Assembly (NCBI GenBank): GCA_036850595.1
Contig: CM072159.1
Location: 5,235,978-5,299,977, forward strand
Source: Rhyacichthys aspro
Lineage: Eukaryota > Chordata > Actinopteri > Gobiiformes > Rhyacichthyidae
Length of the DNA stretch: 64,000 nucleotides
Direction: 5' to 3'
The notes beneath the pieces were generated by a model. The model was not told where the DNA came from, searched no databases, and was given only the letters and a program-made list of their open reading frames with translations. Position 1 is the stretch's first letter. Each line of letters begins with the position of its first letter. A program made the translations under genes and the position numbers. Of this stretch, positions 38,617 through 52,400 are shown one piece after another.

Positions 38617-38655
38617 GGTCTTCTGATTGCTGGGTCAGTAACCAATCAGAAGACC
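38617..38655. repeat. Perfect 13-bp inverted repeat
   Basis: GGTCTTCTGATTG and its exact complement are separated by 13 bp. The right arm contains a CCAATCAG box. Its function is unknown. Confidence 0.8.
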
Positions 38656-41600
38656 CCAAAAGGCTCTGTGCTCATAGCACAACACACATAGCCATTCAGT
38701 AAGAACAACTTTGCATTTAATTTCATTGCATTATGATACAACAGCAAGGTTTCAAGCAATAACTGTTGATTACTATAACTGAAAGTATCTAACTTTATTT
38801 TCAGTCATTTAACTTTGCCATACTTTAACGTTTGTATAGCATGTAAATTGAAGTTTTAATTGGATAGTTCAGACTAGAGACAGTCACTTTGTGGTTCAGA
38901 ACTATTTGAAATGTCAATTTGTGTGACCTCGTGTAATTATAACCTAACAGAATATTTAAATCTGCTTTGCAAATCACACATATTCCTTTACTCTTTTCCA
39001 TGGAACCATCTGGTAATCTCTTAAACCAGAATTGTCCATTTAGCAGCATGACTTTTTTTGTTGTCATCGCTAGCTCGAGTGTGCAGCAGTGTTAGCCACA
39101 GGAAATGAAAATTACGTTACGTTACGTCAAATTAATGATTGCGTTATTTTTTTAAACACACTGAACCAAACGCAAATAGTTAACATACAAATTTTACTTG
39201 CCCTAATAAATATGAATAGTTACTCGGTCACTTCGCATATGTTTGTTCCTTTTTAGGGAGGCAACATTTTACAAGAACTTAAAGTATTCGTTCAAGCAAG
39301 TTAACGCACCACCTATTTTCAGCAACAGTAACCTGGAAGGGTGCGTTGATAAGTAGGGTTTAAAAAAGTCTCACTTGTAAGCTAATACAGATTAGCTCGG
39401 TATAAGTTACTAAATACAGTAGATGTGACTGCAGTTCAGATCTATTACAACCTAACATGAAGGATTTGTGTCAAGAGTGGGGATTAGTTTTTTTTCTAAA
39501 CAGTGCTTGTTATTTTAAAGACTAAACCTTCTGGTATTATACTGGGGGTTCAGATAAGACTATTATACCCCTGGCTTATGCCAAGAGGTTTATAGATAGT
39601 CATGTCGCAAGATATCGAAGTTAGTGGTTTCAATCAGAAGTTATCAAAAGTCCATCTAACTCAGCTCATAATTACTAAGTCCTAAATTGCGTCTAAACAT
39701 TTTGGCCTGTTTCCATACCATTCCCAACCCATCTGGAAATGCTTAAGGTCTTACTGTGATGCACACACACAAAAAAAAAATCACAAACACACACACATAT
39801 AAACACAACGTTGACATACACACTGTGGCTGCATGCCTAAGACGCGGGGGGTTTGTAAACTAGAAGTATTTACCCGAAGTTCAAATGAATGATGGCCTGA
39901 CAAGAAGCAAACTTTCTTTTCAGGGTTCAGTGTTTAGTTTTAAGTCAGTTGGTTAACTCCAGAAATGAAGTGAGAAATGTTGGATATTGACATAGAATAG
40001 CATAGATCCTACCATTAGCTCAGAGTGAGCCATGAGACCATGCTAGAGCTAGTGTTGTCATTAGTTTTGTACAGTATTAAAATGTTGCATCCTTATAGTC
40101 CTCAAAACATTGTTGTGGTTGTGCTTTCAACTTATAAAGTCAGAATATTAACATTACAGTTAATTGTCTGAATTATAATCAATTATAAGTTACCAAAATT
40201 ATTTACTAATATTAGATAGCGCTAAGCTAGCTAACACCTGATTTTTAAGGACTAAATACTAATAGCTACAAATAGCTATTTTAATGTCCAGGTCACTCCC
40301 CATGCAATACACTATATTTTGGCAAGAGTTGTTATATAATTGTAATTTCATTTTAATACACAAATTAATATAATATTTTAACAACAAATTTTACGTTTCA
40401 GATTTCTTTCCCCAACTTACGCAGCTGTTAATGTGCACTTTAAAACTCGGAAATAAGTTTTTCAAGGTTTCAGAATACCATTTGAATGCAAAAAAGACTT
40501 TTGTTTACTCTCTGAATAATCTCTGACTGTTTCCATAGCAACACTGGTCTCAGTTCTAAGCATCCACCTTGAGGAAGAGGTTACTTTTAATTTAACACAA
40601 GACAGATTGCATTCTTGTAAAATCATGAAAACTGAATAAGAATAACATGTTATATGGACAGAGCTAACAATTTAGTGCTGTCTTTAAGTAGCAGTGTGTA
40701 AATGGTCAATAAGAAAACTTAAATAAAGATGGTGACACAATGCTGTCATGTTACAACCATGTAAGGCTTGTCCATGTTACTTAAGTAGATTCACCTACTC
40801 TTATATAAGCCTACAGTACATTATGAAATTTGACTTCTTTTGCGAAACCAGCCCCCTTTCGCTTTTCCTCTTATCATGCCCACATATTTCCCATGCCTGT
40901 TCTATCACCCAAAGTTAACAAATTGGGGTAGTGCACGTTCCAGAACACACAAACGTGCAGCCTTACTGCTCGATGAGGCCGGCTCTGTTTCCTCCTGGCT
41001 AAACATGATCCTATGTAGTAACTGGAGCCTTCTGCCGCTGCTGCTTTAGAACACAGACTCTATATCCCAACAGCATAGAGCTTTGAACCCAGGCCAAACT
41101 GGCTGTAAGTGCTTGCTCATGATTTCAGTCAGTCAGAACACTCTGGAGAATCCCATGTAAACGCTGACACACCAGACGGTACCAACCATGTCAGGGCTGC
41201 GCGGTTGGTAGCATCAGGCAAACAAACATGGGTGGGCTGACACAGGGGCTAACACCTGGGATAAATATCAGGACTCAGTCAAGAAAGTCCACACAGAAGT
41301 ATGACGCTAGATAACCATAACCTAAATAGCATGTCAGTATCACATCTGCTTAAATGTACGTCATTGTCCTCTACTCTTATCCATTTTTTTTGTTACAAGT
41401 GGATACATATTGTGATATCAACACTATTTAGTGATAACGGTGAGCACTTTTTATGTGATATGCGCAAGCCTAACCTCTAACACATGGTGATACTCACAGC
41501 TTTTAGTTTCATTTACACTACCTCAAAAAGCTATGAGGCAAATCATTATCAGAATAAACCTCATTTGGACAGTATAGGCAAATTTTATGCTGCAATACAT

Positions 41601-42349
41601 ATACAACAATAATAGAAGAATAAGAATTAAAAAAAAAAAATCATATTTGTTGCTTTATAGCCAAGCTTTTACATGTTTCAAATGAAACTGAATGAAACAT
41701 TGAAAATTACTCACTACATAAATAATAATGAGGTCATAGTACTCACCTAATAATAAAATCTTGTCAAAAGTAGCTTAAAGTTAATCCATAGAAAAAAATG
41801 AAGTAAAAACCATTTACTTCTTTGACTTTCTACATTCAGTCCTATTTTGGTTTCCTTTCAGCTCTGCTTTGGTCCGGTGTAGCTCTGTGTTGTACCAGAT
41901 TGTGGGAGTGCCGGACTTTTTCCTAGCCAAGCCTTTTCCTCACCGTCTTCTCCTCCTTTTCCTGCCTCCCCCCGACTCTTTCCTCTCCTCCACAAAGCCT
42001 CTCCTTTTGCAGTCACATTCCTGCTGGCCGGGCACTCACTAAGCTGTGATGTCATGGGCTAACTGTGTGTGTTTTTGTGATTCATTTCTCCAGATGCTGA
42101 GGTTGGTACAGTAGCCCAAGTCTGTATTGAGGTACAAGTATTGTTAGTAAAAAATAAAAATGGTAAATTGTTGCTTCAGAAAAAGACTAAACGACTTTTG
42201 ATTTACTGTGTGAATGAGTAGAGAAGAAGAAGTCTGACTGTCGTTGAACTACGCTTTATGAAAGCGCTATAATTTACACTCAGAGGTTAAGAGGTTTCAA
42301 GGGACAATATATACAGATGCAGAATAAACTACCTCTGGAGATCAATGAG

Positions 42350-42660
42350 AGATGATTGGGAGTGCCAATGGAGACTATTAAATGTACAACCAATCAGAGA
42401 AATGAAACAATGGATGTAGAATATGATGTCTTTGGATGTAACTGGTTATACCAACAACCAATTAGAGTTTGGAAGGAGTACCAGTGGTCGCACATTGAAC
42501 ATACATCCAATCAGAGAAATAAAACATGGGATAATATTCTGAGTCAATAATTCGCATTAGATTTTCCAGGGGACAGAACCAATGGATGTAACTGGATAGA
42601 CACACAACCTCGCACAATTCACATACAACCAATCAGAAAAATGAAGCTTTGCATTAAAGT
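42350..42660. repeat. Diverged tandem repeat of about 120 bp with CCAAT boxes
   Basis: Three copies of a CCAATCAGARAAAT core lie at 42390, 42507 and 42629, spaced 117 and 122 bp apart. Each is preceded by an ACAT/GTAC-A-like run. A GGATGTA motif also recurs (42411, 42434, 42574), twice continuing as GGATGTAACTGG. The order of motifs shows a repeated unit. Confidence 0.7.
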
Positions 42661-43408
42661 GGCCTCATTTTATATCTTATAATTTATAACTTTGGTATCA
42701 GAAGACAATTCATAGGAAGATCTCAATGTCCACATATAGTGTCCACATAGGGTTTCTTCCCAAATAAACTACAGGAAATGTTTCAGGAAATATTCTCCTA
42801 CAGTTTATTAAAGCTACCAAATGTAAAGGGGTAAATGTAACTGATTAGCAGCCACCTCTGCACAAAGACCCCTTCTGTGAAACCCTACTAACACACACCA
42901 AAAACATCCACCCTGCACCCTGCTCCTCCCTTCCTGTGTCAGACCAGGCCCTCTACACCGGCCCTGTCCAAACGTGTGGCTCCTGCCCACTTTCCCTTTA
43001 ACCTTCTGGATTGTAAGCTGTAAAAGTGAAAGAGCGCTTGAACAAAAGAGCCATGCATAGCCAGACTGTGGTGATGAAGAGGAGATGACTGAGGCAAGAG
43101 GGAGGCTGTGATAAAAAGGGTAATGGTATTTACTTCTGTCATCATCAGAATGGGATTCAGCCAATATGAGATTTACTACCTGTATTCAGTTTTTATAAAA
43201 GTGTTAAAAAACTGTGAAATGTGTGCGTGTCTTGCGACCTCATCTTTGTTTTTTCAAGATCACAAAGAGTTTGGCTGGTGCCAAACTTTGAATTACTTTT
43301 GTTTGCTTTCTGAATGGATTGACTCAAGACAGACAAAAGTGTGTTTTGCCAGATCACACCATTTATTTACAATGCACACTCAAGATAGAAAGTGACAAAT
43401 GACACTCT

Positions 43409-43438
43409 TTTTTTTTTTTTTTCACTTTTTTTTTTTTA
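43409..43438. repeat. Interrupted poly-T tract
   Basis: Two T runs of about 17 and 12 separated by CAC. This could be the tail of a minus-strand retroelement, but no body was recognised. Confidence 0.6.
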
Positions 43439-46400
43439 TGATTTTTAGTTGAGCAGAGCTAAACTTTATGCAAATGACAAGCAACCTTGCTGAAGCGACA
43501 ACCAATTATAGAACAAGTTTGATAGACCCATGTCATTTCTGGTGGAAAAAGCTTCTTACATCCATAGTTGGGTGCAGAGGCCAACAAACCACATGACAAA
43601 TTAAAACACTGTCACCCGTGATGCGTACAAAAACATAGTATTTGAGATAAGCAAAGCTACTGGACATTAAGCTAATGTAATTTTAGCTCAGCACAATTAG
43701 AAAAACAAAGCCAATGGACAATGTGGTTCGCCATTTATTGTTAAACAGCACATTGGTTCTTGGAAGGTTTAGAAGTGATACCGAGTACTGACATTAGCAC
43801 CAACCTAGAGCAAGCACCTGGCTCATTTGGTGGAAAGAAAAAGGTTTTTGTCTGGGGTTGAGTATAGCTGTATGTATAATGAAAGCCTTGATTCTTGACA
43901 ACAAACTAGTAGCTCACATAATTTTTGTCCAAAATTGATAATGAAGAGCCATTAACTGAAGTCCAGGTTCTGCAACTTGTGCTGACAACAGTCAGTCTGA
44001 GGCTACTTGTGTGTTCATCTTGGGTCACAAGATCAGTCCAATGGAAACTAGAGCTGACCTAAGTCATGGTTCACTTTCTCCTCTTACAAAGGCTACATCG
44101 CTGGAAACACTTTCCTCGAATTAACACATGCATGTGTGATCAGTCACTGAATGAAGGACGAGGCCACAAACGCACAAACAAATGCCACCAATTATAGGCC
44201 CAAAGGTTACTTTTTACTATAAGAATTGAACAGAATGGTGAATTGCCAGGAACTGGCTAGTACAATTCAGTTTGAAATCAACCTTTTTTTGTAATAAAGT
44301 TTTTAAAAGTACTGGTTTAGTCCTTGTTTAGGCCTGATAGAATCCATCAAAGTGGTATCCAAATATTACTGCATCAATATTGCGTTATCATATTGTTATT
44401 GCACTAATCAAAATAGTTATTGCATATCACATATATGTTTTTATTGTTCAGTACTATCACATGGATCATGGTTTTTATTAAATACCTAGGATAAGGAGCA
44501 ATGCTTGCAGTAGCTGCAGTGTTAGAGACCATTTACATGATGGGTTTCGCCCAAAACAAAAAGATTATGCATTTTGTGCATTTTCTCACCCCACAAAACC
44601 GCTAACTTTTTAATCCAGCAAATAAGTTTTTTTTTTTTTTTTATTTAATCTGGTATCCTCTGTGTTGTTGTGTCACTATTGGCCTAGCAGTCATATTAGT
44701 GTTTTCAACAGCCACGGGTATGTGGCTGTATTGAGTACACTGCAGACCAACGTTTGCACTTTGGCATCATGTAAACAGCCCCTTAGAAAGGCTTTAAAAA
44801 GTCCTAGGTCTGGTCTGTTAGCAATCAGCAACATGCTTTGTATGGTCACAAAGAGTGAACCTATTCAATTCACAGCGGCATAGCACTAGCTACACCTTGG
44901 ACAGGTCAGTGGTCTTTTACAAACAGAAACAATAGGGGTGAATGCCTGGACTGCAAGACTGCACACTGAACACAAAGGGATAACATTGAAAATACACAGG
45001 GAAAGAACATTCTTTTGTATCTCATAAAATTTAATGGAAAAAAAATGTTATAGGTGTCCCTGTTCTGACACATCACAGGCTCTTGGTGGGTTCCCAGGCT
45101 TGAAATAACCCTAAGCCATATAATGAAGAAAAATCGGTCACAGGAAATTGGGACACTAACCCAATTATCGCGTATGCACTGGGGAAACAGTTCCTGGACG
45201 GGTTGTAACACACTCCAAGAGCCTCATCAATGTGTCTTTGCTACTGCTATGATACACAAAGGAGCTAAAAGAAGTGCTCAAAGGTGATGAATCACATTAA
45301 AAAATGGAAATGTGGTAAAATGACAGAAAGACATTGATGGTGTGTGAAGATTATGTCATGTGCCTGTGAATGGATGGAACTGGGTCAACACTGTTGGTTC
45401 AATAGAGCTCAGTGCCCAGGGCAGTCTCATGTCAGTTAATCAGGATTGATTACAAACAAAGCAATGGCACAGTTTGATGAGACAGAAAGCATCATGCATT
45501 CCGAGGTTTTATAAAATTAAGGTATGTAGCATTACTCTATAAAGCAATATTAAGTTGGTTCATCCATTAACAAGTCAGACAAAACAATTGGACAGTCACT
45601 GAGAGCTACAGAGACCAAAGAAAGGGCTGGACAATATTGTCTTAAATCAATGCCATGTTTAACATCTTCTTTTGATTATGATTAACCAACAGTTATTTTG
45701 ATTTTGCTTTAATGTGCATATACTATACTATAATTTGAAGCCCATATCTTTAAGTAATTGGAAATAAAATACAGAGGATGAACTAGTTATAAATATTTAT
45801 TATTAATTTTAGAAGTATATATCTGTAGCCTTATTTCTACTGGAACAGTATGGGTCAGTACGGGTAAGGTTTCCATGACCAAAGTGTCCTCCAAAAAAAG
45901 ACACTAAAAATAAAAACTAAACAAAAAAAAACATAAAATAGAAATAGTTTATCAAATGAAGTATATCTTGGTCTTGTGATGATGACATCAAGTTTTATGA
46001 GCAATGTGGACAATGCACAAGACATGTTATCCAAATCCATGCACTCCTCATAAACATGTTGGCACTGTATCAGTTATGGCAGTGTGTATCTTGCCTATCT
46101 GTGTACATTGTAAATATGTCATCTTACTAGACTGCATTACTTGGTTCGACATATAGCGTGGGATGGGTCCATAGCTTAAAAGATAAGTCACTCATCTAAA
46201 GTAAAGATAAATGATAGGTTATCAGGTTGAGATTGATCAGTAACTATCACACTGCCTTCTTATGTTTCTCTAAAAATAGCCACACGCATCAGGAAGACAC
46301 ATTTAAAAATTAAATCAAGGGATGGTGCAAGTAAGGAAGCTCATGACTGGACGGGAGCCTATCACAAACAACAGTCGCCCTAAGCAGGAAACCCGAAAGC

Positions 46401-49400
46401 AGTGTTAACTTGTATCCACGGAAACAAACCTCAACACAGGAAACACAAAAAATGGATGCCAAAGCTGGCACAACCACAACTGTTGGCAAGATTAGGAAGG
46501 TCACAGAGGTCACTTTTGGATGAAAAGGTTCTTAATGACTTTTATGTCACAACTAATCTATGTAAAAAAAAAAACAACAAATACTATTTTTCAAATGGCT
46601 GATTATTTGCTTACATTTACGTGCAATTGTTTGTTAGTGACAAAATGTGTTCAGGCACAAGGAATCACAAACAAGTCCAAATGAAAAAAAAGGAAAATAC
46701 ACTCTGACACCTTGTAATACACCTAAACAAGTTATTTTCAAAAACCTTAGCTGTGAAGCCTAAATGCACCACATAAAAACAGAGAAGCTATAGCCATTTA
46801 ATAATAATAATAAAGTCATTTTCACCTACCAATTGCCAGACAGTTTGAAACAACAACCAGACCGAAATCATGTTTAGTTGCCTTTTGAGTTTTGACTGTT
46901 ACAGAGGAATGTGCTGCATGTCTGGACTCATGGCAACTATTGGTTTCAAAGCCTCCCATGAACCCCTCACACAGAAAACCCACATCTCCTTAAAAACTAA
47001 AACCCCCTCAAGAAACGACAACAAAGGCACCGACGCATGCTGGAGTGACACTCTCCAGGCTGAATACTAATGCCCCTCACCATGCTCTTTCCCAGATGGA
47101 GAGCTCTCCTTGGGCCACTAGAGTCTGTAGACCCAGAGTGTGACCAGTTGTGTACACAAGATCTCCAAACACAAGACACACATTGGGATTTGGATAAACA
47201 AGCCTGGTGCAAGAACAGGAGACTGAACAGTTAAGAGCTGACAGCAATGACACGACTGGAATGAAAAATAAGCAGTACTTTTCTTGCTTTGTTGCACAGT
47301 TAAAATGTTGTCGGATAACACAGTCAGTATTACAGTTCGGTTTAAAGGTTGAGTAGGCAACAATTAGCCAAACCTAAAGTTTAATTTCCAAAGAATCATT
47401 TATCTCATTTTAATAAACTTTTAGTTCCTTCTAAACATCTACATATACTATAAAAGACAGTAGAAAGCTGCCTGAATATGAAAAATAGATTCCAAAATAA
47501 AGAGTTGCCATATTGTTGTTACATGCAAGTTTTTGTCATGTAGCGTAATCAAAACAATCTGTATTCACACGGATACCCTTATTAATTACAGCAGTAATTA
47601 CAGCATTCACAATGATAATGCTGTAATAACAGCTAGATTAATTTGTGTTTTTAATTTTGAACAATGTTAAATAGAGCCATACTGCCAAATCGAATTTACT
47701 GGAAGAACCAAATGGTTTCCTCTAAACGCTGCTCTGTATACTGTGTGAAGGCATATGCAGCTCACAGCACCAGAGCAGCTCAATTATCGTCCATGACGCT
47801 GCAAACGCTAAAGACACAAATAATCACCAGAGAAATTAGTCATATTTCCTCTGTGATACACTGGTCATAAACATATAAACAGTATAGTGTCTTTGCAGTC
47901 CCTATACTTTGTTAACTTATGCAAATTACCCATGTGCTCCGGGGCCTTTTTGCATGACTTCATGTGGCATGTATAGACACAGGGGACTCTAACTAAAAGG
48001 CATTTGACCTAAACTGATTTATTTTACTGTGAAGGTAATGCACACAGCTGCTACTTTTGTTGTTTTGTGTTTGTATTGGTTAAAAAAACAATTAAAAATA
48101 CATGTTTTCATGAAAGGTGCTGTATCACAGTTAAATAGACAGCACAATACAGCAGGTGCCCGAAAGACACACCAGAATTTGTTGGGGCAAAAACGCCGCA
48201 GTGCTTATTGCTATCGGTTTTGCAACTAGGTATAATAAATATGCATCAAACTTATACCTAAACTAATTTATTTGAGTTAATATAATCATAATCATAACAT
48301 AATCATACATACTGAATACTAAACTTTTGTGAAACTAGACTCCTTCTATCTCATATGTCTTGAATTATGAGTGGTTGTCTATTTATGGACAGATTAAAAG
48401 TCAAATTCTCCCATGGGTATGTTCTAAGTTTCAATGGCCCTTTATTTGATCTCTTACCCCATTGTTTTATTAGAGCCACAGCAGGTTATGTAAGAGTCCA
48501 GCCTTGTCCTGCTGTTAATCAAGCAGGACAGAGCACTTCATGTCACCATTGCACCCTTTGTAACATACCACACAAATCAATCTCCCTCAGAACAATAACC
48601 ATTTACAGCACTGACTATTAATAAGTGACGCTTTCATCTGGCAGCATACCACTCTTATTGAAGCTACACATAATGAGCAGGTACACATTTGGCTTTCCAG
48701 AATCTATTATGAAGAAGTATGGGCATGACTGGAAAGAAAGAAAAACAACAGGAGAAATGGTTGGCTGACTAATAGCTTGTGTCAAAAAGTGTATAAATGT
48801 GTTACAGAGAGCCACCAAGCATGTAATTCTAATCCTTTCCTACCATTAATCAGCTATTTTTGCCCTTTTCTCACAAGATCTTGTGCCTGGTGATCACACA
48901 CTAGCCTGGTGGCAACCTCATTTACACTGGCGTTGCTAACAGTGGCCACCATCGTTGCAGGTACTTCTGATAGGGCTCCCAAAATGGCTACTGATATACA
49001 GGCTCTTTTAGTGATGGTGAACAACACAAGCTGCACAACGTAAGCTTCACGTAAATGAATCTGATCGTAGCATTAGCCACAGTAGCCAAATTGTGCATGA
49101 TGGTTTTGGCAAATGACAATCGACAGACTACATATGTTTAATGTCAGCATCTGGGTAGAGAACATGAGCAACTGGCTCAATATTTCACTTTTTTTTCTTC
49201 AATAGGAGCAATTAGTGCTACAAAAGGGAAAGGTTACAAGCTATAAGACCCTTAAGTCATAAGTTATGCTGGATACCTCAATAGTTTGTGGATGTACACT
49301 TGGCTTTATCCATCCTATGATCTATACTATCTATACTACTTTAATAAGTTAATTAGCAGATTGAAACCAGCTACAAGATCTGTGCTGTTGGTGAGTGGGT

Positions 49401-49643
49401 AGACAATGCAGAAAGGGGCACATTATTCAGTGGAACGCTATTCATAGAATAATAAACCATAACCATCTTTGGTATTTGGGCTAAACACACCCAAATTTGT
49501 TGCTCCTCGTCAGTGTTTCCTGATAGCATTAGTAAACAGATAACTAGCCACATTCTGCTACACCCTGAAGCAAACAGTGTGTTAATCACCTGTCTATTTA
49601 CAGAAACTAGCTCATTAGCATTGCAGTATTAAGACTGGAGCTA

Positions 49644-50017
49644 TAGCCTGGCCAGCCAGCCAGCTTTCTCTTAGAAAAAAAGTTAGTCTGATGAACAGAT
49701 TTAAGAGAATGAATAATAAAAGCACGAAAAAAAACTTATTCTATTTCAAAATGGCTCGAAAAGATCTTGGAGAGGTGAATGACTTCTGTTGTTTTTGTCA
49801 GAAAATTAGGACGGGTGTAATATCGAGTTAGTGCTTATTTGATCGTTGTGTTACCGAAACCTGCTACTGTTTTCTTGCGCTCAATTGAGCGAAACAAAAT
49901 CCGCCTCCCTGTACGTTGGTGAAAGAAAGGCGAGCAAATTGGGGGCAGATTGGGCGATTCCAGACTAACTTTCTCTGTATGTAATACAAAGAGAAAGCTG
50001 TCTGGCTGGCCAGGCTA
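49644..50017. mobile_element. Short inverted-repeat transposon (MITE) with 9-11 bp target duplication
   Basis: The left end is TAGCCTGGCCAGCCAG and the reverse complement of the right end starts the same. They agree at 28 of the first 29 bases, and a second matching block, AGTTAGTCTG, lies farther in. The flanks share ACTGGAGCTAT (49634-49644 and 50017-50027), so the duplication is 9 bp if the ends are TAGCC/GGCTA. The 374-bp body has a more GC-rich part near 49860-49960 and no transposase. The superfamily is not fixed; 9 bp suggests Mutator-like. Confidence 0.85.
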
Positions 50018-50527
50018 CTGGAGCTATAGGCTTCACTCCGGAAGAAAGCCACAAGCAGGACAAACATCTCTTCAGGCAGTCCACTGCAATTAATTACTTA
50101 TTATTTTAAAATTCACAGATCTTTGAAAAGGTACTTTGAAAACCAGCTTGAAGATGTAAAAACACAACCAAAGATAGGAGGACATGAGCACCACTGATTA
50201 GCTTTAAAATAAATGTATTTTGAGGAAGCCGGTGCCTGCACATATACTGGCTGATATGGCTGATATAAAAAAATCTAAAATCACAAATGACCTCAATCCA
50301 AAATCCTACTCCTAACCTTTGGCTAACCTTACAGAAAAGACCCATCATCAGATTTTGGACTGACTGTGTACATACCAGGAGCTAATTTACGGCTTTTGGA
50401 TTCCTGTTAGCTTTCACTACAGCTTCCTTCCAATTCCAATAGACAACATCTGAGATACAATCATTACAGCAACATGTTTATTGACCTGCTTGCTTTTATT
50501 TATTTTTTCTGAGTATAGTGTTAAGAT

Positions 50528-50770
50528 GATCCTGCAATTATTTTCATTTTGTTTATCATAGCTTTAATATTATTGCTAATACTTGTATGCATTTCACTTT
50601 TCTCTATTTATGTTTTTCTCTTTTTTGTCTTGTTTTACTGAGTAAGCAGACAGCAGTGCTGGAAAAGCTACTTTAGGACTTTTCGCCACAATTGCTTTAA
50701 TGTTGACAAGCTGTGGACCAACAGCCAATGGGAGTGTCCCTTATTCAGAAAGGAGAAGACCCCTTAATCT
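50528..50770. repeat. Old intronic duplicate, copy A
   Basis: It shares with 52157-52400 the ordered motifs CCTGCARTTATTT, CTTTTCTCTATTT.TGTTTTTCT, CAGTGCTGGAA, TTCAATGTTGA-like and ACCA.CCA.T.GG. Many differences and small gaps show that it is old. Confidence 0.6.
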
Positions 50771-52156
50771 GAGCATGTGATTGGTGAAAGGTTAAGGTTG
50801 AGTTTTCTTTACAGATCATTCTCATAATGTTCTATTTGGTGATTAAACAATTATTACATTAAGAGTAAACATTCACACACTGCAGGTTTAAAAAAAGCTC
50901 ACATATAGCTATTTTAAAAAAAAATCTGCTCTGACATAGTTTGAATCTAGTGAAGAAAGCCTGTTTGAGGATTTCTCACTTCTGATTGGATAAAAATTGA
51001 GGGATACCACAAAGCATGTTATCCATTTGTCTTCAAAAGGAGTGGGATAGAAATGAAACTAACCTAAAATTATTTTACAACAATGCCCCTGAATATAGTG
51101 CTGTTTAAGACTACTTTTATAAAACAATATATCACTTACTTTTGCTTTAATGAATATGTCTTAAGTGTTGCTCTCAAAGGTAGGGGAGCGGCCATCCTAA
51201 CACAACACACTCTGACCTTAAAATAAACTCTTGACAAGGTGACTGTGGTCAGAGTCACCTCACCTCCTCCAGATGCCCTCACTTTTGAGAGTCCCGACTG
51301 CTCACTCACACTGGGATAATGAGTAATGACAGCTCCTCGCAGGTCCAGCACCACCTCCAGTGCAAATGGCAGTCTGACATTTCAAAGCTCACATGTGATT
51401 ACCTGCAGCTTTTCCCCCCAAAACACTGCAAAGCCCAAAAGAACATCCAGGTTTAGCTTTTAATCCGACAACCCTTTATGTATTTAAGTATAATTACGTC
51501 CTTTGCTTGGTGTTTAAAGCTCTAACATGTCTTGCACCTGTAGTTCAATCTGTGTTTTCGTTGTCTATGTGTTTGTTGTAAACAGTGTTTGTGTTGCAGG
51601 TGCTGTGTGCTTTGCTTTATCTTTAATGAATGACTTCTGTTGCGCTGTACAACAATGGTTGGTGGATGTAGTGGACAATAGTGGGTGGCGGAGGTTGTGT
51701 AATGGCGGCCATCACATGGCCATTTTGTATTGTTGTGTTTCCTGCATCCCTTCAGTTCTCTTCCTCTTTGGAACACAAATATCAAAACATTGGACAAAAA
51801 AAACTTTCAGATGGAATGTGATGATGAAAATAACATTTTTCATTGTTGCCTCAGAGTTTCAATGCTCTTTATAAAACCCAGTTCCTTTGCCTTTTCGGTC
51901 TTATACACAGAATTTCTTTGAGATGCATTGATTGATGCAAAATTACAAGCTTTTTCACATTATAAACGTTGCAGCTCACATTTCACATCACATCACATTT
52001 TCCATCTTGGTTAAAGAGTAGGTAAAGGAAGCTGAAAACTCAGCTTAGTGATCTGCTTCCTTTTTATTCCAAAATACTAATACATTACATGAAATTACAA
52101 GAAACTGAAGTTTAGAGCTTTCCTTAAACCACCAGTGCTAAGTTTAAACCAATGTG

Positions 52157-52400
52157 ATCCTGCAGTTATTTAAATCTTGTTTGATTGAAATTTGCGTGAA
52201 TGCATAGCCAATATCATTATCACTTTGCTTTCCTTTTCTCTATTTCTGTTTTTCTTTTTTTGCTCTTTCTCTGTGTTATCAGATGCAGCCAGTGCTGGAA
52301 TAGACACTTTCCAAGTCAGATTTTCCTACCATCATTGATTCAATGTTGATAAACTGCGTAGACCAGCCAGTTGGGGTTTCCTATCTTTGGATGGGAGTCA
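52157..52400. repeat. Old intronic duplicate, copy B
   Basis: Partner of 50528-50770 in the same orientation, about 1.63 kb away. It could be a local duplication or two insertions of one unknown repeat. Confidence 0.6.

Noticed and set aside
41858..42055. Gly/Lys/Glu-rich minus-strand frame as an exon
   Set aside because: It is a purine-rich simple stretch with no good splice borders and no family match.
45624..45660. AGGGCTGGACAATATTG as a second hAT element
   Set aside because: Only one end is present. The same applies to TAGGGCTGGACAGCA near 9246 and to the CTAGGGCTGTGCAG end near 53797.
46160..46250. tRNA-derived SINE head
   Set aside because: Weak A-box-like and B-box-like strings are present, but no cloverleaf can be formed and no SINE body follows.
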